From contig SNVD02011423.1 in the NCBI GenBank assembly GCA_013180625.2, positions 434,001 to 498,000 on the forward strand: a stretch of DNA of 64,000 nucleotides. The letters are read 5' to 3'. This document shows, piece after piece, positions 35,088 through 47,155 of the stretch. A program made the position numbers and the translations under genes. This stretch comes from Boswellia sacra (lineage: Eukaryota > Streptophyta > Magnoliopsida > Sapindales > Burseraceae). Positions within the stretch are counted from its first letter, which is position 1. Each line of letters starts with the position of its first letter. The notes beneath the pieces are model-generated. The model was not told where the DNA came from. It made no database searches and saw only the letters and a list, made by a program, of their open reading frames with translations.

Positions 35088-36420
35088 AACCCCATTTCTC
35101 AATCCGAGTGAAACCAACCAACATATTTTAGTGCTGTTATTTTTAAGAACCTTCAAATTATATTTCTAATATCGATGATCAGAAAATTGGCAATGTTAAT
35201 GTTATCCAAACCAATGAGAGATTATTAATGAATAGAAATTTTATTTGAAGTCTGAAAATTTTAAATTAGATTCGCTCTCATATACGTTACATAACAAATT
35301 TCAAACGTTAATTTTCACGCTGAAAGATTTAAGTGGCCTATGGAGATCACGTGTGGGATTAGCAAATTCCCTTAAGACAAACACAATCCAAAAGGCGCAA
35401 TGAATGTCGATAGCTATGGAGCCTTCATCATGTTCATATATCTATCCCATGGAGGGACGACGACTAGTCGTCTGCATGGGGGATTTTAATGGGCACCTTT
35501 TTCATTTGGTTGCACTATACGACAACCACAAGTTTTTACTCTTAACATTCGCACTTTTCAAGTTAATTGTGCTTACTATAATTCAAATGGTTTATATGTT
35601 ATTTTCATTAATTTAGGGTAAATATTCAGTCTCAAAAAATTAATAATTTTATTTTCACAATTGCTTTCTTTAGACATAGCAGCGGGTCATATTAGAGTGG
35701 TCCATGTCATTTTGTATTCGTATCATATTAAATTTCGTTAATTCAAATTCGACCCATTAATTTATTGGGATAAATTTTGAAAACACAAACCCAACTGTTA
35801 ATTTAATATCTTACCCGAAACTGATATGTTTAACCAGATTTTTTTTCTTATTTAATCAAATACTAATATATCATATAACTTATAACTCTATATTCTAAAT
35901 ATAAAAAAGATAGATATAATAACAACTTATAAAACTCTAATTCTTTTATTATCAATTAATAATTCTATTTATTTTTATGGCTTAGATAACTATTATTTCT
36001 AAATAAAGTATTTAAAAAATAATATAAGAAATATATTGTGAAATTTATACAAGGATAAATATTTTAAAACCGATTAAAACGTCAAAATAGAATTAAAAAA
36101 AAGTTTGCTAAATATCACTTGTGAAGTTCTATTGAAAATATGTGGTAGAAAATTAAATATATTTGTACAAATAAATAAACAATGGTGAATGATATTCTAA
36201 GATTTCAAAATATTTTATAAAGTACCTCCTTTTTAATAATAAGTAACTTGAAAAAAAATAAGTCAACAAATAATTATGCTTTCGAACTAAAAATAAATTT
36301 ATTGACCTTATGTATATAAATTTATTAAGCTATATAAATTATTAACAGGTTAAACATGCGAAACCAGTTTTCACATACTAAATCGAAACATGTTTTAATA
36401 TTAAACAAGTTTTATCGTAC
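35088..36420. other. AT-rich DNA after copy 2
   Basis: The first ~100 bp match the family 3' flank (CATTTCTCAATCCGAGTGAA, compare 53400). Beyond that I see no gene. A small open frame at 35404-35616 has no recognisable features. Confidence 0.4.
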
Positions 36421-36610
36421 AATAATGTTAAACTTACAACATTCATATAACTAAACTCTAAAAAACGACGTAGTAGCGTAAGTGGCAAAAGCTTATAGAA
36501 AATATAATTTTTCTCATTCATTTTTTCTTCTCCAATGAATTTACCTCATATATACTATCATGTCATATTATGAAGTTTATATTGTATAAATATTGTAAGT
36601 CTAGTATTAC
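36421..36610. mobile_element. MITE-like element, ~190 bp, copy 2
   Basis: AATAATGTTAAACTTACAAC at the left and TATTGTAAGTCTAGTATTAC at the right form an inverted pair. Related along its length to 18193-18388. Confidence 0.6.
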
Positions 36611-37617
36611 TTTTTATCGTATTAATTCATTATTAACCCAACCTAATAAAACTATACTTAACATTCGCTTTTATCGAATGAGTTCATGTCGTGATAAATG
36701 ATAAAGTAAAAGTTTGTTAGGCCTAGCTTTCTTGCTTGCTAACACGCTTCTTTTGCTAGGTGAAGATTAAACTGACTTTTGAGAAGATATTGCAGGAGAT
36801 AACTGGTGGGTTAGGAATTGCATCAATTTTCGGGCTTGTGAAAATTTTTGTTTAAAAGTGAACCAAAACTTTTTGGGTTCGTTAAGATTTCACTTTATAT
36901 GATTTTAAATTGGGAAAACTCACGTGATTTACATTATTTGGCTTATGTTTAATTTCTGTATTCGAAGGTTTGAGAAATTTTCTATTTGAGGGAACTTATT
37001 GTAGTCGTTATGTGCCATGGCCATCCCACATAATAACGCGCTTGTTTCCCAAAACTCACAGAAACTCTTAATAGAGCTTAATAGAATCTGATATTTGTCA
37101 AAGCATTACCCTATGTGGATTATTATGTAGCTTTGGTAAACCAAAAAACGTGGTAGATAAAGTCTGGACGACATGCCGTCTACACACTAAAATGCAAAGC
37201 GCTCAATTTACCTGACCCTTGATGCTACGCTTTATTCTTTTGAAGAGAGAACGTTTTTGATGTTGAGCAATTAAGCTTTAATAATTATTGTTTTTCTTTT
37301 TGTAACTATCTAACTAAAGAAAACACTACATAATATTTGAATAATAATTGAAATCTTTCCATGTTTTAGAAATAGGGATAAAATTTGCCACAAGAGGCGG
37401 CATAAAAGTGGTGGGAGTGGGAGTCGTGTTGCCTATGGGTCGGTAATGAGTGATGGCATTATTATATAATATAAATGAGTGAAGGGATGATTGATGCCCT
37501 TTGAAGAGTTGTAGAAAAGTGCGTCAAGTGGGGCCGTGGGGGAGAAATTGGAGAAGCAAACGACAAAAAGCGGACAGAGAGACAGAGGAGAGAAGAAATG
37601 GAGAGCACACTTCAGCC
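36611..37617. other. Intergenic DNA, nothing recognised
   Basis: No coding, RNA or repeat signal that I can support. The small open frame spanning 37536-37778 runs into the duplicated block and is not conserved in the other copy. Confidence 0.35.
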
Positions 37618-39989
37618 TAATTCTTACGACTCAAGCTCAATTGTTGGCAGCAACTAGCACAGTAAAAGAGGCTCATCTTTTAGTGATGCGTGAATTACAG
37701 ACGGCCTGGGCCTGGGAGTGTGTTTATGGCCGATTCCACCGCCCATATCCCCAACAAAAGTTGACAATTGCACGGTAGCGATTAGTTGTGGTGAAAATAT
37801 CTAACACACATAATATTTTATTGCAACACTAAACCTTCTTTAATGACATTGCAAATTTTCCAGTCTAATGCGGGCCTTGAGCTTCAAATATATTTAAGCA
37901 CCATTTGCTAACTTTACTAAAGTATATGTCGACCGTCCACCTTCTTTTCTTGCCCATTTTTTCCACTCAAACCTGGGGGCACTTTGTCCCTTTAATTTGC
38001 TCATATTTCATTGCTATACTTTTAGGAGTTTTACTATTAATTACACTCACAGGCACTTGACCAAGACCAACCAAGTAAAACACGCTTCAAAAATAAATGT
38101 AAAATTCAAAATCACATGTTATTGTTTTATAACCTAAAATTAAATCAACAAAATGATAAAATGGGTCTGTTTAAGATTTTTATGTTATAAAAATTTATTG
38201 TAAAAAAGTACTATAAAAAATCCACTGTTATTTATACTGTCTCAAAAAAATTAGAGATGTTTAAGAAAATAAATTTTTAAAATTACTGCACCATCTAAAA
38301 AGTATGAATATGTGTATTATTGTCCGTTGCTAAAGCTAAAGAAAGAAGATTCTTTGTGTTCTCGTCTGTTGCTGGTGACTTCGTTATCTGAGCACAGCTT
38401 GGTCGCTTTGGCTTCTTCGCCGTGGTCTTAATGTTAAGTCTGATTACTAATTTCAAGAGATAACGTTGCTGATGTTAAGCTTAAAATATTGGTTATCTTT
38501 CCATTATCCATCTTCTTTCCTTTTGCAATTTTTTCTAGTCTAATGTGGGCCTTCACCTTCAAAAGGTGTCCTTCACCTTCAATAGGTGTCCAAGGACCAC
38601 CTTGGTGTTATACATAGAATATGTTTGATATTTTTAAAATTATATTTTAAAATAAAAAAATAATGAAATGTTTTGATTATTCTAACCACTAACTTATATT
38701 TAGAACGTAGTCCTTTAGACTTTTCTACTAGCGAAAAAAAACTTTTTTAATGTTAAAAGCTATTTTAAAAATTTTTGGTATTGTTTGACTATCAAATGAG
38801 TAGAGCTTATGGATGATTAAAAAAACTATTTTTATATCTAATCTAAAATCGAAGCTTTAAAAAAAATTCTTTCTAAGTTTTTTTAAAATGAAATCTTAAA
38901 GATACCATCACTTAATAATTAATTTATTTTATTCTTTCGTCATAACAAAACTCTATTTTAGAAATATCTACTTTAATAAGTTTTACTTGAAGAAATAGAA
39001 ACAAAAAAGTCCTTAGGGACTCTTTAATAATTAATTTATAGTTTTGTTTTTTAAATTAAAATAATAATAGAAAAAGTAGGTTTTGTAGTTTTAGAAAATG
39101 ATAATAAATTTGATATTTTTATTATTTAAATAGAATTTTATGAATTAAAATATTGTAACTTGTTCAAGCTAGTATTTTCAATCAAGGATATAAAAAAATG
39201 ATAAAGGTTCAAGCCTCTAATACAAAAAGCTTATCTATCATATTAGGTGGAGTGACAAACTATTCCTTTAATCATTTAATATATAACTTAACATCACCTT
39301 ACGTAAACCATTAAATGAAGAAAAGAGATGATAATTTTAACGATTTAGTTGACCCTTTAACTTCTTATCAAAGTTCAAACAATGATTTTATAGACCCTTT
39401 AAGTTCTCATTAATGTCCAAACATAAAGGTTGTGATGGATTTTGGAGGTCTTTTGAGTTATAAATGTTAAAAATATCATTTATACACGTATCTTAGGATA
39501 ATTTTACAAATATAAGCAACAAAATAAATCACACTTCTTATAATAAATGGAAAATCCAATTTTTAAATCATATCTTTACCATAAGACCCATTAATCATAA
39601 TCCATTAAGATTACAATTGACTAAAGTAAATTTTTAGCTTTGAGCTTTAATAATTTCATAATTTTTCTCTGACCAATTGTTTATTATTAATGTTACCTAA
39701 CTTTCCCCATCAATAAGTTCCATGTTTATTTTTGTTCAAATGAATCTCCGAAAATGTCCGGACTCTTTAACTTTTTGAGATCGTAAAAGTATCTAATGAG
39801 TAGCCTTGCACTTGGGTCTTACCAATCGAAGAACAACGTTGGTCTACCTCAGAAAAAATTTGTCTACTTCCTATTCATTGCCAAAGAAAAAGATTGTCGG
39901 TTCTTTCCTTTTAATTATTTTGTCTTCTTATTCTTTGACATATTTTCTAATACTAAAATTCATGAATACCATAATTAATGGAGCTTAAA

Positions 39990-39993
<4 letters not shown>

Positions 39994-40044
<51 letters not shown>
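39994..40044. repeat. CT microsatellite
   Basis: About 25 CT units, followed by TGTCTCTGTGTGTG. Confidence 0.95.
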
Positions 40045-40050
<6 letters not shown>

Positions 40051-43000
40051 GTGTGTGCAACCACAAAACTAAAGTATAATTCAATGGCCCGCTGGGGGCA
40101 CTTTGAACGCTAATATTTTGATTTTTGTACTTTGAAGAATTTTAGGACTAATTGAACTTTCTTTTTTATTTTTAATTTTTTATATTTTAATGAAGGGAAT
40201 CCCGTTCTTCGTTTGCCAGCTTTCATTCTTCCACACAATCTCATTCTCTTTCGATGGTGTCTACTTTCTTAGTAGCCAAAAGTAACAAAAAATTGAATTG
40301 TGGTGCATTAAACTCGTTAAAAATCTCTTTTAAACACCGTTCCTCACACATGCCCTTAAAGCAATTAGTCGAATCTATTCTTGTAGGGATATCATATCAT
40401 TTGCCACCAGGTGCTCCGCTTAATTTTTGGGGTTTGGGAAGAAGAAGAGATATCCTTGAAATGATTTGATTATTGGAGTTGATGTTCACTGATTGAAGGA
40501 GAGAACATTTTTTTACTTTATGTTTTTGCCTTTATGACTATTACAAATAGAAAATAGGGAAAATTATGACGATTACTGTTACGATTTTTATAAAGGTTGT
40601 GTAATCATTCTGATTTTGTGATGAATCGAGTGTCTTTAGTGTTACCCAAAAGTTGAATAGTAATAGAAATTATTTAATAAAAAGTAAGAGTAACACCACG
40701 TACACAACAAATCAATTATTTTTATAATGAGAGTTGATAAAATATCATTAGTAAATGAGTAAATAAGTGAGAAAAATTAAATTATGCTAATTATTTATTA
40801 ACTAATATTTTGTCATCTTATATTGTAAAAAAATAGTTATAAATGAGTTATAAATAGAATATTATTCTTCAATAAAAATTTAAATCAAAAATTTCAATTT
40901 AAAACATTAACTTAATAATTATATGACATTTTCACATACTATAAAGTTATTTAATATCACTCATTTAATAATGTTATTTTTAAACATCTTAATTTATTTA
41001 ATGTTCTATTCATAAATATTTATATACAAAGTAATACATCACTGCTTATTTAGTGTTACATTACTCACTTATATTTATTATTTTAATTTTTATATTAATT
41101 TTTTCTTTTACTTAAATGACATATTGTTCTCTAAATAAAATTGTATATATAATTTTTACATATGTAGTATTATTCATTTAAATTTAGGTTGATGCATAGA
41201 TTTTATATGTAATCATTAATTAATTAAAGTATTACATTTCATATTTGAAAATGAAACTTCTAGATTCCTATTCTATCTTAAAGGATAGAAAATAAAGTTA
41301 ATTTTAATTCTCAATGGTTGTGACACCCCAAATTTTAAGTAAGTTTGACTTACATGTATGTTGTAAAAATATGTATTATTAATATAATGAGGTATGTTTA
41401 TATATATATGGTGAGAGATGAAATTAAATGAGAGATGGAAGGGTGTGAGTGAAAAGCTAAGAAAGTGTGGGGGTTTAAGTGAAATGCTTGTGTGATGTAT
41501 ATCTATAAAGCATGAGACAAGTCTAGAAAATTCATTTTTCTTCCCCCTTTCTCTTTGAACGTCCAGCACCCTCTCTCCCTTTTTTTCCCTCAATTTTTCC
41601 ATGGAATCAAGAAGAGAGGAAGGAAACAAGAGGCCAAGATGTAAGAATTCACTTCTCTCTCTCTAACTCTAGCCATAACCATGCAATTGAGTGATGGTTT
41701 ATTGTTTTTTGTGATATTTCATGTCAGATATATTCTGTAAATGGCTAGAAAAACATTAATTAGAGTGAATTATGGAAGAATTTAAAGATTTGATGATGCT
41801 AGGAAGCTAGAAGTAAAGTATGAGTATGAATCCTGCAGAGTTGTTTTTCTGAACAGTGTCAAGTCCGAAAATTCCTATAAATTCCATGGTTGTTTTCTGA
41901 CTCTGAAATTTTTATATGATAAACTAGACATGTCAAGGAGTTTATAGAATTTTGAAACACTCAAAAATTCGTAGTGTGTGAATTGTAATGAATTTTTGAA
42001 GTTCTGGTTCGAAATTGAGAATTCCCCTGTTTTAAAACAGGGCAGGGGGAATGAACTCGATTTGAGGGGGAAAATCTTTGTTAAATTTTGTGAATTTTAA
42101 TACAAAAACCCTTGGGTATGTTTTCTGTTAGACTGTAAATTTTCATGGTTTTTGGAGTTGTGTATGAATTGTTATGATTTTTCAAATCTGGACTTAAAGA
42201 ACTGTGAATATTAAGTTCTAGAACTGAGTATGTGAAATAAATTCCGTCTGACTGCCTTAATCTCCTTATAAAATCATGATTTTTGGTGGAATGACTCTTA
42301 TATGTGTCTAGTTTTAGACTGGAAATTTTGGTAGAGATTGGATTATTGTAGAATTTTATAAAATTCTTCAAAGTTTCACTGTTTAGTGGAGAGGTCTGCA
42401 AACAGATTTGCTGTGTGAATGAAATTAAGGATTTTCAAGGGGTATATGACCTTATTTTGACTCAATAAAATTCATGGACTATAATATGTATGTCTATTTG
42501 AGTTCCATGAAGTTTGGTGATGATTGGAAATGAATAACTCCTTATTATAATAATCCAACCAATATGTGTGTGATAGAGTTTAATAAATGATGCTATTGGT
42601 TGGTTGAATTGTTGTTAACCTATAAGGGATTTAATGACCTCTAAATGGACACTGATCAGTGTGTCATGACTATGATAATGGTTACCAGAGAGGAAGAAGA
42701 AGAAGAAGAGATGAACTTTAAACAACCGCTCGTCAAGAAATACAGGACAACGAAATTAAGAGGCGAAGCTAATCAGGTAAGTAGCTAGACCCTTCTGAGG
42801 ACACAACAGATGTTAACTTTTAATGAAATGTGTTTAATGATTTTGTTCGTGAATATATGTGAAATGTGTTGATGGAATGTGTATGGGGCCATGAATACAT
42901 GGACCTTGATATAGGAAATGATTTGATTGGGGTTTATAGTGATTTATAAAATGTGTGATTTCACACACTTTGATGTGTATGTGATTGACATGTTGGTGTA

Positions 43001-43629
43001 ACTTCTATGTGTGTGAGATATAGAAATGTGACTATACCCTCATATATGTGAATTTGTTGTGATATGGCTTGAATAATATTGCCAATGAAACGATGTGTGT
43101 ATATGAAGAATGAAATACATGCCAAACATTCGAGGATACTATTTCCTCATGTGAGATGGCATGACAAATGAATGTCTGAAAAACCATATGTATTAGAGTG
43201 CCATGAATGTGTACGAGTGGAAATTGAATGAGATTAGTTATACATGGACATAGATATGCAACGATGTGATTGAAATACATCGAAGAGTAATGGAAGGGTT
43301 GGCACTAATAAAGAATTCAATGGGGTTCTATATGTGTAGAAATGATGTCAATGTGTGGATTGTGCACATCCATAAGTGTATGTGAGATATGTAGGCTTAT
43401 TGTGTTTATGAATGTATATGTGATTAATGAGAAGCCTATGTAGAACCTCAATTATGATAGTAAACTACAATATTGTGATGTGTGAAGGCATGTATAACGG
43501 TGTGATGTGTTATGAATTCGAAATTACATGCCAAGCCTATAGGAATATATTGAATGTCGAATGTGAAATGTGATACCGTTAAATGCTAGCATTATGGTGA
43601 ATGAATTGTGATAAGTTGTGATTGGGTTA

Positions 43630-43800
43630 GAAGCTTGATATAAAGAGCTTCACTTATGTGACTGAAATGTGAAATGTGAATGAAAGCTTAATATAGAGCT
43701 TCACTTATGTGACTGACTGAAATGTGAAATGTGATATGTGAGTGAAAGCTTAATATAGAGCTTCAATTATGTGACTGAATGTGAAAATTGATATGTGAGT
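43630..43800. repeat. ~60-bp tandem repeats within the solo LTR
   Basis: AGCTTGATATAAAGAGCTTC at 43632 is followed by AGCTTAATATAGAGCTTC at about 43685 and 43748, with ATGTGACTGAAATGTG in between. Confidence 0.7.
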
Positions 43801-43835
43801 GGCATGCCATAACTTAGGATATTTGGCTCTCATAG

Positions 43836-44235
43836 TTTGAGGGGAGGTCTGGACCATATGTTTCTCTAGACAAGATTCGGTAGCATAGGCCCGGTATCAC
43901 CCGGATTGTCAGACTAGCCTCGAGCTATTTCAAGTGTAGGCATCTGAATGTATCCGTACTGTTACGTACTCCCATGGCTTGAGGGGAGGTCTGGACCATG
44001 TGTTTCTCTAGATGAGATTCGGTAGCATGGGCCCGGTATCACCCGAATTGTTAGACTAGCCTTGAGCTATTTCATGGGTAGGCCTCTGAATGTATCTGTA
44101 CTGTTCTGTATCCCCATGGCTTGAGGGGAGGTCTGACCATGTGTTTCTCTATACAAGATTTAGTAGCATGGGCCCGGTATCACCCGGATTGTCAGACTAG
44201 CCTTGAGCTGATTCATGGGTAGGCCTACATATGGG
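43836..44235. repeat. Three ~141-bp tandem repeats within the solo LTR
   Basis: Units begin GAGGGGAGGTCTGG at 43840, 43981 and 44123. Each includes GGCCCGGTATCACCCG and AGACTAGCCT-GAGCT. Confidence 0.85.
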
Positions 44236-45658
44236 AACTGACTGTGAAACGAAAAGTCCTACCTTGATTAGAGAGCACTGTTCCTAAGTATATGTGACTG
44301 TACTGTGAAAGCTTCTGAAATTATGTGAAATGCATATCCATATGAACAATGTAGCCAGCTTATGGAAACTCATGTGTGAATGATTTATATGTTTATGGGA
44401 GCACATGAGAATGTGATAGACTTGTGGAAAGTTTATGTGTAAATGAGATGTGTATGTAAATGGGTGTATGTGATAAGCTTTGATATGGAAAAGCCATGCT
44501 TGATTACCCATAGACAGGTATTTATGGAATTAGGAATGTGACTGGATAAGAGAGTAATTGGTCTAGGAAATGGCCAATGATACAGGGTTGGCACAGAAGC
44601 ATAATTAAATGGTGCAAGAGTGCATCTTTAACGAATCTAAAGAGATATAGGCATAGAATTGACATCGCTGTGCCCTACTTTTCACGCTGAAGCGCTACTT
44701 GCACTGACTCAAGTAAGAGAGACTAGAGAGTTGGCGCATGCGTGCCCTCCCTTGGCACAGGAGCGCAAAACTAGAATTTGTAATCGATTGGAAATAAAAA
44801 ACTTGGCGTCGCCGTGCCAGTTTTCTCGCATAGGGGCGCGTTCCTTGAACATTGAAATCAATATTCTGATTTTCTTAGTAAAGCACTGTTGGCTTGTATA
44901 CCAAGAAATGAACAGTAATAAGTGATTATGGAATAAGTATTGAATAGTAGTCATATTCTGAAATGGTTATCGCCATTTATTATTTTATTTTGAGTGTTAC
45001 GCTAGTTTTATAATTCTAGCTGCTTACTGAGTTTCATACTCACTAGTCTGTTGTGTACCTCAGGTATTTGATCAGTAAAAGGTTAAGGAAGGATTTCGAC
45101 ATAACGACGATTGTGTTCCCTTGGCAAACCCTTATCCGCTGCAGTATTACTCTGTTGGATACGGGGTGTGACAATGGTCCTTAGCATCTAACTCAAATGC
45201 GCATAAACAATACAATAATGTTTCCTAATTTTATATTTCATTATGTAACTCTTACCAATTAAGATTATTTAAATTGCAAAAATTCACAAAGAAAGTGATA
45301 TATGACGAGTACTGCATTACGTCAACTTAATGGCATAATATCTCAAACCCTTCTCATGTTTCTAGGTACAACGTGAACCATATGTTCTCTTTCTCATCGG
45401 AATCGCCAATAAACCAATATTCATAATAGCCCCTATATTTTTCCATATTTTCTGATACCCACTTTCTTATTTATTTATGTTAAGACCTCCCCTACCGTTA
45501 GTTTGAAGCGTGAAATATAACTAGAACAAGGGTGAAGTTGACCTTTCATTTAAAATTTGGTTGGTTTAAATCCCATCTTATACTAAGTTACTAACCCTTG
45601 AAAATCCTAAATTGAAAGTTCCAGCTTCCTCCGGTTTGATTTCACCACTATCTCTGTC

Positions 45659-45659
<1 letters not shown>

Positions 45660-45709
<50 letters not shown>
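45660..45709. repeat. TA microsatellite
   Basis: An uninterrupted TA run of about 50 bases. The other duplicate has only a short TA run at the matching place (about 63818). Confidence 0.95.
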
Positions 45710-45712
<3 letters not shown>

Positions 45713-46044
45713 AAGTTTCATTGGTTAGATGAATATTTGCAGCGGTAATATGAAATAAAAATAATTAATCTGAATCAACGGTGAATTCATCAACGTGTGT
45801 CAATTTACTTAATAGCAATATGTAACAGTAACTATAGGGGAAGTTTGCAATTAATCAAATAGAGAGGGTCCACTTTACGGCAAAATATAGGTGATGCAAG
45901 TTACTTGGCATTTGGTAGGGAATAGATGAACTGAATATGGATAAATATCACTCAATCATGCAATGCTTCTCTTTCCAAATAAGATATCAGACAAACATAT
46001 CATATCTCTGTACTAATTTAATACGTATATCTAATAAGATAAGA

Positions 46045-46245
46045 TACTAATACATTATCATAAATAGATTAAAAAAGTTAAAAAAATAACTCAACAATTA
46101 TATTTAATAAATTGATAACAAGTTATTATAAATGATTGAAAAAATAAAAAATAATTAAAAAAGTAACTATCTTTAATATATGACTTAATATTAATGATTA
46201 ATTATAACATTTTGATATGGTAACGTGATACCTCTGTCCTGCACA
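46045..46245. repeat. Fragment related to the 33119-33316 MITE, upstream of the complete gene
   Basis: ATGGTAACGTGATACCTCTG with TCCTGCA at 46217-46240 matches the right end of the MITE in copy 2 (ATGGTAACGTGGTATACC with TCCTGCA). The left end is not preserved. Confidence 0.5.
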
Positions 46246-47155
46246 AGTATGTTTTCTGTGGAAAAATTATCCATTCTAACGTGGGGGGCCTTCGTCAACA
46301 AAATGGACACGGTAGATTTCCAACCTGGAAATGGAAAACCAGCTAGATTGTTGAACTCCTTTCTGGTTTTCCATTCACCACTCAGTCGATGTGATTCTCC
46401 GACCCGGAAATTCACGAACGTCCGAGCAAATTCTTTCCTTTTTTTTAGAACAAATTAAGAAGAGCTATGCATGATCCACGTCATCTACTTCATCTGTTAC
46501 CAAAGATATTGCAATAAAAATAATAAAATTGGCCAAAAGATTTAAATTGTAATTATTCACCAAAGGCTTCCTGAACGAATTCGGAGATAAAAGATAACTC
46601 AGTTTTGCACGCCTGACAAAGCTGTCGAGTTCAAATCTTTGCATATCTCATGAAAAAGAAGAGATGAGAACTCCCATTGGCAATTCGTCTACTGAATAAA
46701 GAAACTCTAAACTGTTTTTTGTTGGAAGAACCTAATTATATTTCAAAAGCAGAAAGCATTACTACATATTTCCATTATTTGTTTTTATTTTTTATCAACG
46801 CGACATAATTTATGGTCAAGAGGTGACAGTAGCGGAGATGCTTCTTTGTCTCTATTCGCATCTGGAATCTTCTTCTATAAATTTCACTCACCCAGCTGCT
46901 GAAAACGCACGTTTCCTCAATTCAGGCTTATGTGCACGATCTTTAAACCGCCAACATTCATCGCCATCTTCTTAGAAAATATTTGTGACCTCTGTTATAT
47001 CCTCTACTCTTCCTTTCTTCCTCTTTCTCTACTACTCTAAAACTTTTCCCCCGTTGCAGTGCTCTCTTAGTTCAACACCACAACTGATTCTCTTGTGCTT
47101 GTTGCTTTTACCATTTGCATAATTGAGATTTCAGTTTGAGGTTCTCTCTAATCAA
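46246..47155 (+). promoter_or_regulatory. Upstream/promoter region of the complete gene
   Basis: A TATA-like CTATAAAT lies at about 46875-46882, some 275 bp before the start codon, leaving room for a 5' UTR of about 240 bp with pyrimidine-rich stretches (46990-47050). At 46271-46290 is CCATTCTAACGTGGGGGGCC, a motif recurring in the upstream DNA of copy 2 and several times in the duplicated blocks. Part of the region matches the upstream DNA of copy 2 (for example GAATTCGGAGA at about 46576). Confidence 0.5.

Larger units (their letters stand above)
41319..45173. mobile_element. 3.86-kb solo LTR of a long-LTR retrotransposon
   Basis: Begins TGTGACACCCCAAATTTT and ends CGGGGTGTGACA, so it has TG...CA ends inside a short inverted repeat. 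It is flanked by the 5-bp duplication ATGGT (41314-41318 and 45174-45178). The duplicated block B has no such insertion at the matching place (about 63385). There is no primer site, purine tract or gag-pol, and no internal LTR pair, so a solo LTR left by LTR-LTR recombination is the simplest reading. Size and termini suggest a Ty3/Gypsy Del/Tekay-type LTR (inference). Open frames inside it (such as 44659-44925) are not supported as genes. Confidence 0.75.
37618..45900. repeat. Segmental duplication, block A
   Basis: 37618-39915 is collinear with 54592-56806, and 40536-45900 (without the solo LTR) with 61667-64000 (without the hAT-like element). Examples: AGCACAGTAAAAGA at 37656 and 54634; GTTGACTTCGTTA-type text at about 38370 and 55395; GGTTGATGCATAGATTTTAT at 41188 and 63261. 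The block is non-coding. In block A the stretch 39916-40535 is unrelated to what block B has in its place. Confidence 0.85.

Noticed and set aside
35404..35616. 70-aa frame with a hydrophobic end
   Set aside because: No start context, homologue or conserved partner in the array.
37536..37778. 80-aa frame
   Set aside because: The frame is broken in the duplicated block B at about 54600-54760, so it is not maintained.
43836..44235. Regular repeats considered as a CRISPR array
   Set aside because: The units are ~141 bp and contiguous, with no short spacers; a plant retroelement context.
44659..44954. Overlapping 81-88-aa frames on both strands
   Set aside because: They lie inside the solo LTR in its GC-richer part and have no protein features.
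41314..45178. Terminal TGTGACACCCC / GGGGTGTGACA read as ends of a DNA transposon
   Set aside because: TG...CA ends, a 5-bp duplication and LTR-like internal tandem repeats fit a solo LTR better; there is no transposase.
47123..47155. Upstream in-frame ATG for the complete gene
   Set aside because: It would put 11 polar residues before the signal peptide and is not conserved in copy 2; the ATG at 47156 aligns with the copy 2 start.
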